Shown piece by piece: positions 17,446 through 26,611 of a stretch of DNA of 64,000 bases. A program made the translations under genes and the position numbers. This stretch comes from Desertimonas sp963733085 (GTDB lineage Bacteria; Actinomycetota; Acidimicrobiia; Acidimicrobiales; Ilumatobacteraceae): NCBI GenBank assembly GCA_963733085.1, contig CAVTBY010000007.1:23734-87733 (forward strand), written 5' to 3'. Numbering within the stretch: the first letter of the stretch is position 1; each line of letters opens with the position of its first letter. The notes beneath the pieces are model-generated. The model ran no database searches and was not told where the DNA came from. It worked only from the letters and a program-made list of their open reading frames with translations.

Positions 17446-18045
17446 ATGTCCGACGCCGACTCCACAACCTCCGACACGCTCGTCGGGATCGAGTTCCCCG
17501 ACGTCTTCCGAGCCCAGGAGTTCCTCACCGCGACGACCAGATTGGCCGCCCACCACGACATCGAGCTGCGTGACGCAGTGCTCGTCGTCAGCAACGCCGA
17601 AGGCAAAGTCATCGTTCGGGAGACCCGCGACCTGCAGCCGGCGACAACGGCGGCGTCGGGGGCGATCTGGGCCGGATTGTTCGGCTTGATCCTCGGCGGG
17701 CCGGTCGGTTGGCTCGCCGGCACCGCGGTTGGTGCCGCCGGAGGCGCGATCACGGCGAAGGTCGTCGATCACGGCATCCCCGACGATTGGGTCGACTGGT
17801 TCCGTCAGGCGGTGCGTCCTGGAGCTGCGATCGTCGCCGTGCTCGTCGGTGAGGCGCGGCGTGAGGTTGTCTTCGAAGAGCTCAAACGCTTCGAGGGAGC
17901 CCATCTCGTCTACGCCAACGTGCCCCAAGCGTGGCAGGAACGGATCCGCGAGGCGCTCGGCGAAACACCGCTCGCCACGCTGCCCGCCCCGGCGACCGCC
18001 GAACCGCTCCCGCCGCCCGAGCCCGGCACGGCCGAGGAGGGCTAG
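17446..18045 (+). CDS. DUF1269-type membrane-associated protein
   Basis: 199-residue protein with an N-terminal alpha/beta part (residues 10-60, VGIEFPDVFRAQEFLTATT), a glycine-rich double membrane hairpin at about residues 66-105 (WAGLFGLILGGPVGWLAGTA) and a second alpha/beta part ending in a Pro/Glu-rich tail. This layout matches DUF1269/TM1040-like proteins of unknown function. The ATG at 17446 is preferred over a GTG nine bases earlier. It is transcribed divergently from the NUDIX gene and converges with the aminotransferase gene, overlapping it by 4 bases tail to tail. Confidence 0.6.
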   Translation: MSDADSTTSDTLVGIEFPDVFRAQEFLTATTRLAAHHDIELRDAVLVVSNAEGKVIVRETRDLQPATTAASGAIWAGLFGLILGGPVGWLAGTAVGAAGGAITAKVVDHGIPDDWVDWFRQAVRPGAAIVAVLVGEARREVVFEELKRFEGAHLVYANVPQAWQERIREALGETPLATLPAPATAEPLPPPEPGTAEEG

Positions 18046-19248
18046 CGGGCGAACTCGGTGACGCCCTCGACGAGTCGGTCGATGTCGTCGCCAGTCGAGT
18101 ACGGCGCCAGGCCGGCGCGCACGGCGCCGTCGTCACCGAGACCGAGCCATCGCGACGCCTCGAGGGCGTAGAACGAGCCAGCGGGTGCGTTGACGCCGCG
18201 GGCGGCGAGGAACCGGTACGCATCGGCCGACTCGCGGCCCTCGACTTCGAACAGGATCGTCGGCGTGCGACGGCGCGCCCGGCTGTAGATGCACATACCG
18301 GGGATTCCTGCGAGGCGGTGTTCGAGGTCGACACGCAACTCGTCCTCGTAGCGTTCCAGCGTCGTCATCGACGCGAGGATTCGCTCGCGCCTCGTACCAG
18401 TGGCCTCGTCATCGAGTCCGGCGAGAAAGTCGACGGCGGCTGTCGTCGCCGCCATCAGCTCGTACGGCAGGGTCCCGAGCTCGAAACGTTCGGGCACGTC
18501 GTCCGTGGCCGGCAGCAGCTTGTCCGGCGCGAAGCCGTTCGAGCAACGCGGGCTCGGCGGCGAGCACTCCGCAGTGCGGACCGAGGAACTTGTACGGCGA
18601 GCAGGAGAAGAAGTCGGCGCCGAGGGCGTGGACGTCGATCGCCGCATGCGGCGTGAGGTGCACGCCGTCGACGTAGAGCAGTGCAGCCGTCGTTTCGTGC
18701 ACGAGATCGGCGATCGCCCGCAGCTCGGGCCGGGTGCCGAGCAGGTTCGATGCCCCCGTCACGGCGACGAGCGCGGTGCGCTCGGACAGGACGGCGGCGA
18801 TGTCGTCGACGGCCAGATCGCCCGTCTTCCGATCGAAGTCTGCCCAGCGGACCACCGCCCCGGCTGCATCCGCCGCCAGTATCCAGGGTCGGATGTTGCT
18901 GTCGTGGTCGAGCCTGGTGACGACGATCTCGTCGCCGGCCCGCCACGTCTTGGCGAGCGTCCGTGAGAAATCGAAGCAGAGCTGCGTGGCGCTGCGCCCG
19001 AACACGATCCCGGCGGGATCGGCGCCGAGCAGATCGGCCATCGCCTGGCGGGCATCGGCGACGGTTCGCTCGGCGCGCTGCTCCGCCGCGGTCACGCTGC
19101 CGCGGTTGGCGATGGCAGCCGTCAGCGTGTCGGCCATCGCCTCACCGACGACTTCAGGGACCTGCGTGCCGCCCGGCCCGTCGAAGTGGGCAACTCCTGC
19201 GGCGAGCGACGGGAAGTGGCGGCGGACCCGCTCGACGTCGAACGCCAT
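18042..19248 (-). CDS. Class V aminotransferase, cysteine desulfurase-like (frameshifted)
   Basis: PLP enzyme of the aminotransferase class V fold, closest to the cysteine-desulfurase-like VC1184 subfamily (TIGR01976). The PLP lysine is in SCSPYKFLGPHCG; the cofactor pocket shows VTRLDHDSNI and LYVDGVHLTPH. The frame from ATG 19248 ends its family similarity at EPALLER near 18540; the remaining C-terminal ~165 residues (DDVPERFELGTLPYELMAA and onward) continue in another frame to 18042, so one base is gained or lost at about 18536-18541. It starts within the stop of the DUF2510 gene (TGATG), so it is the fourth gene of a coupled set. The real substrate is unknown. Confidence 0.78.
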
Positions 19249-19736
19249 CAATCAGTGAGGTTGTCGATGCGGTCGCCGATCCAGTCGTAGAAGCTCTGCT
19301 GGATGATGAACTGGAACACGATCCACCCGACGAAGGCGATTACCAGGATCACCGAGGCGATCTTGAACGGGCGCATGAACTTCGTCGAGTACTTCGTGAT
19401 CAGCGGCTCGATTTCGCGCGTCGCCGCCCTGGCCCGGGCGGAGAATATGTCTGCGGCACGCTCGACCTCGCTGCGGGCGACCTTGCGTACCTCCGAGATG
19501 ATCGCCTCGGTGTCGCGGCGCACGGCGCCGGCCTGCTCGACTGCGTCGGGCAGCTTGCCAGCCGCCCCTTTGAGCACGGTCGTGGGCGCCGGTGCCCCGA
19601 AACGACCATCCGACTCGAAGACGGTCGGACGTACTCGATAGCTGTTCGTCCAGTCGGCGCCGTCCCACCACCGCAGCCGCGTGCCGCCCTGCGGATCGGG
19701 GTACCAGCCGGCGATTGGAGCGTCGGCGAGCTTCAC
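19248..19736 (-). CDS. DUF2510 protein with C-terminal membrane anchor
   Basis: 162 residues from GTG at 19736, which overlaps the TGA of the slipin gene (GTGA). Residues 10-35 are a DUF2510 module (GWYPDPQGGTRLRWWDGADW), a short actinobacterial sequence usually fused to membrane proteins. A helical middle part (~residues 60-115) is rich in Ala, Glu and Arg, and one membrane helix is near residues 130-152 (FKIASVILVIAFVGWIVFQF). Coupling to the slipin and NfeD genes suggests a role in the same membrane complex; this is inference. Confidence 0.78.
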   Translation of the reverse strand: MKLADAPIAGWYPDPQGGTRLRWWDGADWTNSYRVRPTVFESDGRFGAPAPTTVLKGAAGKLPDAVEQAGAVRRDTEAIISEVRKVARSEVERAADIFSARARAATREIEPLITKYSTKFMRPFKIASVILVIAFVGWIVFQFIIQQSFYDWIGDRIDNLTD

Positions 19737-20762
19737 CGCCGGTCTCCCTGCGGTGGTGGCGCCTCGACGCGGTCGGTCTGCTCCGGGATGCGCAACCCAC
19801 CGCGCGGGCGCACCTCGTCGGTGCCCTCTTCGGGCACGTGTCGCCTCGGCGAGAGCGGCGACCGTGCCGAGCAACCCGGAGAACTCCGCCGGGATCACCA
19901 ACTTCGTCGCCCGACCGTCGCCGATCCGCTCGAGCGCTGAGAGGTACTCGACGGTGAGCACGTTCTTGTCGGCGTGCGCCTCCTTGATTCCCGACAGTCG
20001 GGCGAGCGCCGCCGCTCCCTCGCCCTCGCCCTCGAGTTGGAGGCGACTCTTCTCGGCGTTGGCCCGCAGCATGATCGCTTGGGCGTCGCCCTCGGCGTCG
20101 AGGATCGCCGCCTGCCTGCGACCTTCGGCGACGAGGATCAGCGACTGCTTCTCGCCGTCGGCGCGGGCGGTCGTCGCCTCCTGGAAGCCGCGCGCCTCGG
20201 TCACGGTCGCCCTCCGGTCACGCTCGGCGCGCATCTGGGCGTGCATCGCCGACACGACCTCCGGCGGCGGGTCGATGCGCTGGATCTCGACGCGCACGAC
20301 CTGCACGCCCCACTTGTCGGTGGCGTCGTCGAGGACCTCGCGCAGCTGCGTGTTGATGCGGTCGCGCGATGTCAGCGCGGTGTCGAGCTCGAGGTCGCCG
20401 ATCAGGTTGCGCAGGTTGGTCTGAGCGAGCTTGGTGATCGCCGTGAAGAAGTCGGCGACGTTGTAGACGAGCCGCTGCGGGTCGGTCGCCTCGTAGTAGA
20501 CGACGGCGTCGACGGACACGACGACGTTGTCGGAAGTAATCACCTCCTGCGGCGGCACGTCGACCACCTGCTCGCGCATGTCGACGAGCTGCATCGTTTC
20601 GATGAACGGCATGATCAGGTTGAAGCCGGGATCCTTGGTGGTCTTGTAGCGGCCGAGTCGCTCGACCAGGCCACGCTGGAACGGCCGGACGATCTTCACG
20701 GCGTTGATCAAGAATGCGATCAACACCAATGCAACGGCAGCGATGATGACGATCGCGATCAT
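19733..20762 (-). CDS. SPFH/Band 7 slipin (paraslipin/QmcA-like), frameshifted at the 3' end
   Basis: About 343 residues of a membrane-anchored SPFH-domain scaffold protein. Residues 1-25 are an N-terminal membrane helix (MIAIVIIAAVALVLIAFLI), residues 30-200 the SPFH domain (VVDVPPQEVITSDNVVVSVD) and residues 200-280 an Ala/Glu coiled coil (EGDAQAIMLRANAEKSRLQL). Near 19838 the open frame drifts into the next gene, giving an apparent 504-residue fusion. In the neighbouring frame the natural ending PEEGTDEVRPRGGLRIPEQ and a TGA at 19733 appear. Loss of a C in a run of C explains it. SPFH proteins work with NfeD partners, encoded just upstream with a 4-base overlap. Confidence 0.88.
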
Positions 20763-21289
20763 GTGGCATCCTCCAGGTTCGTGTCCGTGGCTGAGCTTGG
20801 CCCGGGAATCGGCTCGACGAGGACGCGGGTGCCGATGACCGCGGCGACACGCACACGTGTGCCGGCGGGGATCAGTTCGTCATCCTTGCTCAATGCGCCC
20901 CACATCTCAGGGCCGATCATGACGCGACCGCGACGTGTTGTGTCGCCGGGTTCAATGTCGACCGTGACGACGCCGGTCCCGCCAACCAAGCGTCCGGCAC
21001 CAACACCGCCGGGCAGTTCGTGCTCGTCGAGGAAGCCGCGCACCCAGCGGTACATCAAGAAGAAGATGAGCGTTCCGCCGAGAACAAACGTCGCCCACTG
21101 CACCTCGATCGGCACCCCGTAAAAGGCGAGGATGGCGGCGACGAACGCCGACGCCGCAAAGGGCAGGAGCACGAACGTGCCGCCGAGGAACGTCAGCTCG
21201 ACGAGAGCGAAGACCACCGCCAGGCCAAGCCAGATCCACGGCCAGACGTCAAGATCGATGCCGAGATCGAGGACCCCGTTGGCGAGCAC
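20759..21289 (-). CDS. NfeD-family membrane protein
   Basis: 176 residues, short (NfeD1b-type) form without the serine protease domain. There are three to four membrane helices in residues 12-85 (WIWLGLAVVFALVELTFLGG) and a C-terminal OB-like soluble domain from about residue 105 (LVGGTGVVTVDIEPGDTTRR). NfeD proteins pair with SPFH proteins to organise membrane microdomains and quality control. The TGA overlaps the ATG of the slipin gene. It is the first gene of the NfeD-slipin-DUF2510-aminotransferase set, all linked by stop/start overlaps. Confidence 0.88.
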   Translation of the reverse strand: MLANGVLDLGIDLDVWPWIWLGLAVVFALVELTFLGGTFVLLPFAASAFVAAILAFYGVPIEVQWATFVLGGTLIFFLMYRWVRGFLDEHELPGGVGAGRLVGGTGVVTVDIEPGDTTRRGRVMIGPEMWGALSKDDELIPAGTRVRVAAVIGTRVLVEPIPGPSSATDTNLEDAT

Positions 21290-21314
21290 GTTCGCAACAT
21301 TACGAAAGCGAACG

Positions 21315-21362
21315 ACCGATGGGTGTTTAGGGGACGGAACGGTCCCCTAAACACCCATCGGT
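21315..21362. repeat. 48-bp perfect palindrome, family B copy 1
   Basis: ACCGATGGGTGTTTAGGGGAC, then the loop GGAACG, then the exact complement: a 21-bp perfect stem. The stop codon of the flavoenzyme gene (21327) lies inside it. A second copy sits at 31166-31213, where it also contains a gene's stop codon. It probably acts as a terminator, but the conservation of loop and arms between copies suggests a mobile or recognised element. Confidence 0.8.
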
Positions 21363-22771
21363 TGCTGGTTCCACGTCGCGGTTCGCGCCGGGCCGAATGT
21401 TCTTGTTGTGGTGGAACACGTTCTGGGGGTCGTACTCGGCTTTCACTTCGCTGAGCCGCCGGTACGTGTCGTCGCCGTAGGCCTCCCGGACGCGACTCGT
21501 GTCGTCGTCGGAGTCGAGGAAATTCACGTAGACGCCCGCTCGGTGGGGCTGCAACGCGTCGAGGAATCCTCGGGCCCAGGCGGGCTCCGATTCCCGGACG
21601 CGGTCGTCCTCCTCCGGGAGCCAGACCGCGTCGATGCTCATGATGTGCCCCACATCGCGGCCCTCGTAGGACGTGGCGTGACGCGGAGCGCGGGGTATTG
21701 CCCCGCCCAGGTGGAATATCGCTGCATACGACCTCGGGGAACTGGCGTCGTAGGCGTGGGCGGCGACGATGTCGATGACTTCGTCGGACAGGCGGGTGAG
21801 GTTCGTTCCCTTCCAGTAGTAGTGCCAGCCATGCGGGACGGTGTCGTCGATGCCACGTTGATGGTCGACATACAGGGTGGGTCCGACCAGATCCACGAGA
21901 GGGTTGCCGAACCGGCGGAGCGCACGGACGACCCGCTCCCCCTCTTCGACCGGTCCGGCGTAGCAGCTGGCCACGGCGATGGCCGGCCGGAAGTGCAACT
22001 CCTCGTTGACAACCGGCCAGGGCCGGGATCGTGCCGAGCCGGACGACCGTCGCCGAGCTCGTCAGGTGCGTCGGCGACGAACTCGCGGTAGAAGCGCACG
22101 ACTTCGGTGGTGTCCTCCGCCGCCCAGAACACCGGTCCGGCCAGGACGGTGGGTCCGACCGGGTGCAGCGCGAACCGGAACCAGCTCACGACGCCGAAGT
22201 TCCCGCCTCCGCCTCGCAGCGCCCAGAACAGGTCGGGGTGATCGGTGACCGACGCCCGGACGATCTCGCCCTCGGCGGTGACCATCTCGACCTCCACGAG
22301 GTTGTCGACGGTGAGCCCGTGCTTGCGCATCAGCCAGCCAATGCCGCCACCCAGGCTGACGCCGCCGACGCCGGTGTGGCTGACGATGCCGCCGGTTGTG
22401 GCGAGGCCGTGCACCTGCGTCTCGTGGTCGACATCTCCCCACAAGGCACCGCCCTGAACGAGAGCCATGCGCTCGACGGGATCGACCGAGACGGCGCGCA
22501 TCGCTGACAGGTCGATCACAATGCCGTCGTCGCACACGGCGGTGCCGGCCACGTTGTGACCGCCGCCTCGTACGGCGATCTCGAGGTCATGGTCGCGGGC
22601 GAAGCGGACCGCTGCGGCGACGTCGGCGGTGCCACCGCAGCGGGCAATCAGTCGCGGTCTCCGGTCGACGGCGCCGTTCCATACGACCCGTCCGCTGTCG
22701 TACTCATCGTGCTCCGGGGTGATCACGGCGCCCCGGAATCCGGGAATCTGGATCGTGGTTCGTGCTGTCAT
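21327..22771 (-). CDS. FAD-linked oxidoreductase, berberine-bridge type (frameshifted)
   Basis: Roughly 480 residues. The N-terminal FAD-binding domain (PCMH type) has the His-bearing loop VRGGGHNVAGTAVCDDGIV for covalent flavin attachment and a second flavin loop, TGVGGVSLGGGIGWL. The C terminus has the BBE motif EYDPQNVFHHNKNI. The N-terminal frame runs from ATG 22771 to about 22050 and the C-terminal part continues in another frame to 21327; one or two extra G in 22015-22060 account for it (the expected join reads DELGDVVRLGTIPALPVVNE). The last residues are encoded within palindrome B. Substrate unknown. Divergent from the HxlR regulator gene, which probably controls it. Confidence 0.82.
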
Positions 22772-22834
22772 CGACTCCCTCCTCGGTGGATGCGCTCATC
22801 GCAACATCTGAGGGCACCGAGGGAGAAGGCAGCG

Positions 22835-22865
22835 ATCTGGACTTGGAAGTAAGGAATCTGGACTT
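22835..22865. promoter_or_regulatory. Candidate HxlR operator, direct repeats
   Basis: ATCTGGACTT occurs twice, at 22835-22844 and 22856-22865, 21 bp apart start to start (two helical turns). The repeats lie in the 127-bp divergent promoter region between the flavoenzyme gene and the HxlR regulator gene. Spacing and location suit a dimeric regulator; the assignment is inference. Confidence 0.45.
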
Positions 22866-22898
22866 CACAACCGCCGGCGGGCGCGGGACACTGCGCTC

Positions 22899-23588
22899 AT
22901 GAGGACGTACGGCCAGTACTGCCCAATCGCCCGTGGAGCGGAGATCTTCGCCGAGCGTTGGACGCCGCTGATCATCCGCAACCTGCACTTGGGCTGTGAG
23001 ACCTTCGGCGAGATCCTCGAGGGCGCGCCTGGACTCTCCCACACGCTGCTTGCCCAGCGGCTCCACCAGCTCGAACGCCTCGGCATCGTCGAGATGACCC
23101 CCAAAGCGCAGGGACGCGGTCACCGCTACCTGCTCACGACAGCGGGCGATGATCTCTTCAAGGTCTGCGAGACCCTCGGTGAGTGGGGAGCACGCTGGCT
23201 CGAGATCGCACCCGAGAACCTCGATCCGTTCGTGGCCTTGTGGTCGATGTGCAACGCTCTCCGCCCGGATCGCCTACCCGACCAGCGCGTCGTCGTTCGT
23301 CTGGACTTCACCGGCTTCCGGCCCCATGAGCGCTACTGGCTGCTGCTCGAACACGGCGAGGCCGAGATCTGCAAGACGTACACCGGACTGGACGAAGACC
23401 TCTTCATCACCGCCGACGCCGATGCGTTCGTCAAGTGGCACGCTGGCCAGCTCTCCTGGGCGGAGGCCACCCGTGATTCTCGGATCCAGCTGCACGGCCC
23501 GACTTGGCTCGTCAGGGCCTTCCCCACCTGGAACAGCCTCAGCATGTTCGCCCACATCAAGCCCGCCGCCGCCGTATTGGTGAGCTGA
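22899..23588 (+). CDS. HxlR-family transcriptional regulator
   Basis: 229 residues. The N-terminal ~100 residues are the HxlR winged helix: the lead Cys in YGQYCPIARGAEIFAERW is the conserved, often redox- or electrophile-sensing cysteine, and the recognition helix region is GLSHTLLAQRLHQLERLGIV. The C-terminal 120 residues form an SCP2-like domain (FTGFRPHERYWLLLEHGEAE) found in longer actinobacterial HxlR proteins. It is divergent from the flavoenzyme gene, a common arrangement for HxlR control of detoxifying oxidoreductases. The last four codons and the stop lie inside the left terminal repeat of the foldback element at 23572. Confidence 0.88.
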   Translation: MRTYGQYCPIARGAEIFAERWTPLIIRNLHLGCETFGEILEGAPGLSHTLLAQRLHQLERLGIVEMTPKAQGRGHRYLLTTAGDDLFKVCETLGEWGARWLEIAPENLDPFVALWSMCNALRPDRLPDQRVVVRLDFTGFRPHERYWLLLEHGEAEICKTYTGLDEDLFITADADAFVKWHAGQLSWAEATRDSRIQLHGPTWLVRAFPTWNSLSMFAHIKPAAAVLVS

Positions 23589-23943
23589 GCGTGCGGAGGT
23601 CCGACGCTCTTGACGTTTACGTGAGTCCAGTCGCTCACTGCGACACGGTTGCTTGCTCTGAAAGCAGGTGGCAGCGAGAGCGGCGACGGTGCGGCGATTC
23701 TCGGGCGCCGCGACAAATCTGTCTCGATCGTGGCGGTAGAACGCGGCATCGACGGCGACCATCGATTCTGGGGCCGCAACGCGGACAGAAATGTCCGGAT
23801 CGAGGCCTGAGAATCCGTCGACCCGTCGCGAGGGGCCGGCGACCACCCACTTCCAGAGCCAACAACCCCTGCTACGCGCGGTGGCCAGACCAACGGATCC
23901 AGCAGGAGACCCGGAAATCCGTACGCTCCGCTCACCAATACGG
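23572..23943. mobile_element. MITE-like foldback element, 372 bp
   Basis: 26-bp terminal inverted repeats CCGTATTGGTGAGC-TGAGCGTGCGGA (23572-23597) and its complement at 23918-23943 match at 24 of 26 positions. Inner segments also pair: GGTTG, GCTCTG, AAGC and GGCGATTCTCGGGCG on the left have inverted counterparts near 23800-23880, so the whole element can fold back. It has no coding capacity. It fills the gap between the HxlR gene, whose stop is inside the left repeat, and imuB, whose stop codon abuts the right repeat. Part of its core recurs at 29974-30026. It is interpreted as a non-autonomous element; no target duplication is evident. Confidence 0.68.
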
Positions 23944-25582
23944 TCAGGCGTAGGACGCCAAGATGCGCCACTGCCGGCGCTCGATGACGACCAAGTGGGC
24001 CGAGCCGTCGGCGGTGACGACCTGGAAGCGAGCGACACGGCGGTGACGACTCGTGTCCCACCAACGCTCGTCGAGCGGCCACGGACCGGCCCAGCGGATG
24101 ATCTGCTGCGGTGGCCCAGCGTCGATCGTCAGTGTCGCCGGTTGCCCGCTCAACTCGCCACGGCCCCCGACGACGATGGGGTGCCCTTGTTCGTCGGCGA
24201 CGACGGCAGGGACACCGTCACCGTGAGCACTGATGACGACTGCAGGCGACGGTGCCGGCAGGGCGCCCGGCCACGGGTCGGCGCGGGCAGCGTTGAAGGC
24301 GCGGACGCATCCGCGAAGCAGTGTCGTCGGGGTCGGTGAGGTCGGTGGTGGTCGCCGGCACCCAGCGGTAGCGGTCACCTGGCAGGCGGCCGCCCCGCCA
24401 CGCTGGGACGCGCACCGACTCCTCGCCGGCGAGGCCGGTGAGGCGGGCGACGGTGCGAACAGCACGCTCGTCAGCGGCTGACAGGCCGCCCCACAGACGC
24501 AGTTGATCGCCACCGTCGTGGCGCACTTCGTCGGCGTCGAGGCGCAACAGCACGACGCCTGCCGATAACGCGCCGGGCTGGGCCATCCAACCATCGAGTT
24601 GCCAGCGAATCCGCTCGACCATTGCCTCCGCTGACAATCCCCGTCCCCGGAACCACACCCGCTCGCTGCGTTCGCCATGATCGCTCTCGGCGGTGACCAC
24701 GAGGCGGGTGCATACCAAGCCGCCGAGCGCCAGCTCGGCAGTGAGCTGGTCGGCGAGTTGCTTGCCGACGAAGGCGAGTGGCTGCAGTTGCTCGACCGGT
24801 TCATCGAACACTCGCTCGGCATGCCGGTGCTGCGCTGGTTCTGTCGCCTGCGACGGACGGTCGTCGTCCCCGGACGCCAAGCAGTGTGCGACTGCTCCCG
24901 GCGGTCCGAAGCGGTCGGCTACATCGTGGCGCGACAGAACGGCAACTGACCCGAGGGTCGACAGACCGAGGCGGGCGAACAGGCTGACGAGGTCGGCGTC
25001 GACCTCACCGGTCTCCTGCAGCCAGGCGATGGGTTGGGTGGCGAGGAAGGTGGACGAGGTCCCCGGATGGATCACCATCGTCCGCGCCGGTGTTCCGACG
25101 GCGAGCCGAGCAGCCACCGCCGAGGCGAAGCGACCGTCGGCGACCCCGATGCCCAATCCGGTGAGGTCGCCGCCGCCAACGACATCGCCGATGGTGATGA
25201 CGAGACGTTCGCCGAGCCGCTCGTCGCCACCGAAGTAGCGAGACGGGCCACGGGCCGCGACGCACAGCCACCCCGGCTCGACGACCTCCAGCCGCGGGGT
25301 GAGCTCGTTGACGGCACCCACCACGGTCTCGAACACGCGTGCATCACGATCGGGCTGGTGATCGAGAAGCACCGCCTCGGGACAGCGCTGCTGGGCGACG
25401 CGGCGGCGGAGCCCGACCGAGATGCCGGCCGCGGTGGCGGCTGGCGAGCAGGCGATGACCCGGTTGGCCCCGACCACGATGGCCGGTCGGTCGATCGTGA
25501 CATCACCGGCGATCCCGGCGGCCACGACCGGCCAGTGCGCCCACCACACCGTGAGCATGCGGGATCGGCCGGGCTTGGGCAT
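23944..25582 (-). CDS. imuB: ImuB, Y-family polymerase-like mutasome adaptor (frameshifted)
   Basis: About 545 residues. It has the Y-family polymerase fold without the catalytic acidic triad: the first strand reads LTVWWAHWPVVAAG in place of a DxD-containing strand. In mycobacteria the equivalent protein bridges ImuA', DnaE2 and the beta clamp. The thumb and little-finger regions are visible (LARLGLSTLGSVAVLSRHDV; ADRFGPPGAVAHCLASG). The ATG at 25582 overlaps the imuA' stop region. The frame is lost at about 24309: the C-terminal ~120 residues (RGCVRAFNAARADPWPGALP to WRILASYA) continue in another frame to 23944. The C-terminal clamp-binding motif is not obvious. Confidence 0.85.
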
Positions 25583-25583
25583 C

Positions 25584-26282
25584 TCAGCCTGCTTGCTGGT
25601 GAGCTGGCGCAGCGTCGGTCTCCGTGTCGACGGCGGCGATCGTGCCGTCACGGCCGGGGAGCCACAACGACAGGTGCCGCGGGCGCTGGACGCGCCGTCC
25701 CGACGACGAGACGGCGACGCGGCGGCCGCGTAGGTATCCAGCACCGGCGTCGATGCCCTCCCACCGCGGGTCGTCGGCCCGCAGCTCGACATCGGCGGAG
25801 AACGGACCGGGCGCGCCGAGCGTGATCATCACTGCTTCGCGTGCCTGCAGGCGCGCCTGGACACGTCGGGCGAGGACGGCGTTGAGTCGTTTCGGCACCT
25901 CGGTGATGACGATCTCGAACCCGTCGAAGGTGGCGGCGACGAGCTCTGCCCACGATTCGCGGTTGGCACGTTCCGAGCCGGCGTCGACTCCGACGACGCG
26001 TTCGAGCGCGATGCCGAACTCCTCCGCAGCTTCCAATCCGAACGTCGGGACGCCGACCACGGCGAGCCACGATCCCGACGCCGTAGCGGCGACCGCCAGC
26101 GACACGGCGAGGGACATCGCCGCCGCTCCCCCGCATGCCACCGCCCTGCCGCGGACCAACCCGCCGTCGGGCAACAGTGGCGTGAGCGGAGCGACCACCG
26201 GCAGCATCCGTTCCCTTGCCAGCGACGCCGCCGCCAACGGCTCGGCAAGTTGCTCGGGAGTCGTTCGCTGCGGAGACGCCAT
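25584..26282 (-). CDS. ImuA', RecA-like mutasome accessory protein
   Basis: 232 residues related to RecA/SulA-type ImuA proteins; the Walker A motif is degenerate (GGLVRGRAVACGGAAAMSLA). The middle segment WLAVVGVPTFGLEAAEEFGI and the strand FEIVITEVPKRLNAVLARRV fit the RecA core. It acts with ImuB and DnaE2 in SOS-induced mutagenic repair. The start is ATG 26282, only 13 bases from a LexA box. Its stop lies directly at the imuB start, so the two genes form a tight operon. dnaE2 itself is 13 kb away with its own LexA box. Confidence 0.82.
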   Translation of the reverse strand: MASPQRTTPEQLAEPLAAASLARERMLPVVAPLTPLLPDGGLVRGRAVACGGAAAMSLAVSLAVAATASGSWLAVVGVPTFGLEAAEEFGIALERVVGVDAGSERANRESWAELVAATFDGFEIVITEVPKRLNAVLARRVQARLQAREAVMITLGAPGPFSADVELRADDPRWEGIDAGAGYLRGRRVAVSSSGRRVQRPRHLSLWLPGRDGTIAAVDTETDAAPAHQQAG

Positions 26283-26294
26283 TCCGACATCGTA

Positions 26295-26310
26295 ACGAAC
26301 GAGTGTTCGT
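26295..26310 (-). promoter_or_regulatory. LexA (SOS) box upstream of imuA'
   Basis: ACGAAC-GAGT-GTTCGT is a perfect palindrome matching the actinobacterial LexA core CGAAC-N4-GTTCG, located 13 bases from the imuA' start. It predicts DNA-damage induction of imuA'-imuB. Confidence 0.85.
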
Positions 26311-26337
26311 CACAACAACACCGAGTTACCTGGGATG

Positions 26338-26351
26338 ATGCGTTGTCGCAT
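26338..26351 (+). promoter_or_regulatory. Candidate VapB operator
   Basis: The palindrome ATGCG-TTGT-CGCAT lies 14 bases upstream of the antitoxin start; it is followed by a second weaker dyad ATACCATGCGTAT. Position and symmetry suit autoregulation by the VapBC complex. Inferred. Confidence 0.5.
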
Positions 26352-26365
26352 GATACCATGCGTAT

Positions 26366-26611
26366 GTGCCTAAGACCGTACAGATCCGCGATATCGATGA
26401 TGACGTCTATGCCGCGTTGGTCCGACGCGCCGCTGAGTCGGGAGTGACCGTGCCCGAGTTGCTGCGCCGACAAGCGGGGCGTCTTGCCGCTCGGCCAACC
26501 GTCGCAGAGTGGCTCGCCCGGACCCGCCGCCGACCTTCGGACATCACCACTGCCGAGGTTCTCGACACGCTCGACGAGTGGCGCGGCGACTGGCCCGATG
26601 CTGATCGTTGA
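26366..26611 (+). CDS. vapB: VapB/FitA-type antitoxin
   Basis: 81 residues with a GTG start. The N-terminal half is a ribbon-helix-helix DNA-binding fold (KTVQIRDIDDDVYAALVRRA) of the Arc/FitA type. The C-terminal half (PTVAEWLARTRRRPSDITTA) is the expected toxin-neutralising tail. The stop overlaps the toxin start by 14 bases, typical of coupled toxin-antitoxin pairs. It probably represses its own promoter through the dyads upstream. Confidence 0.85.
   Translation: MPKTVQIRDIDDDVYAALVRRAAESGVTVPELLRRQAGRLAARPTVAEWLARTRRRPSDITTAEVLDTLDEWRGDWPDADR

Noticed and set aside
19248..20762. A 504-residue slipin-DUF2510 fusion
   Set aside because: A neighbouring frame gives the normal slipin ending with a GTGA overlap to a separate DUF2510 gene; the join region reads as shadow sequence.
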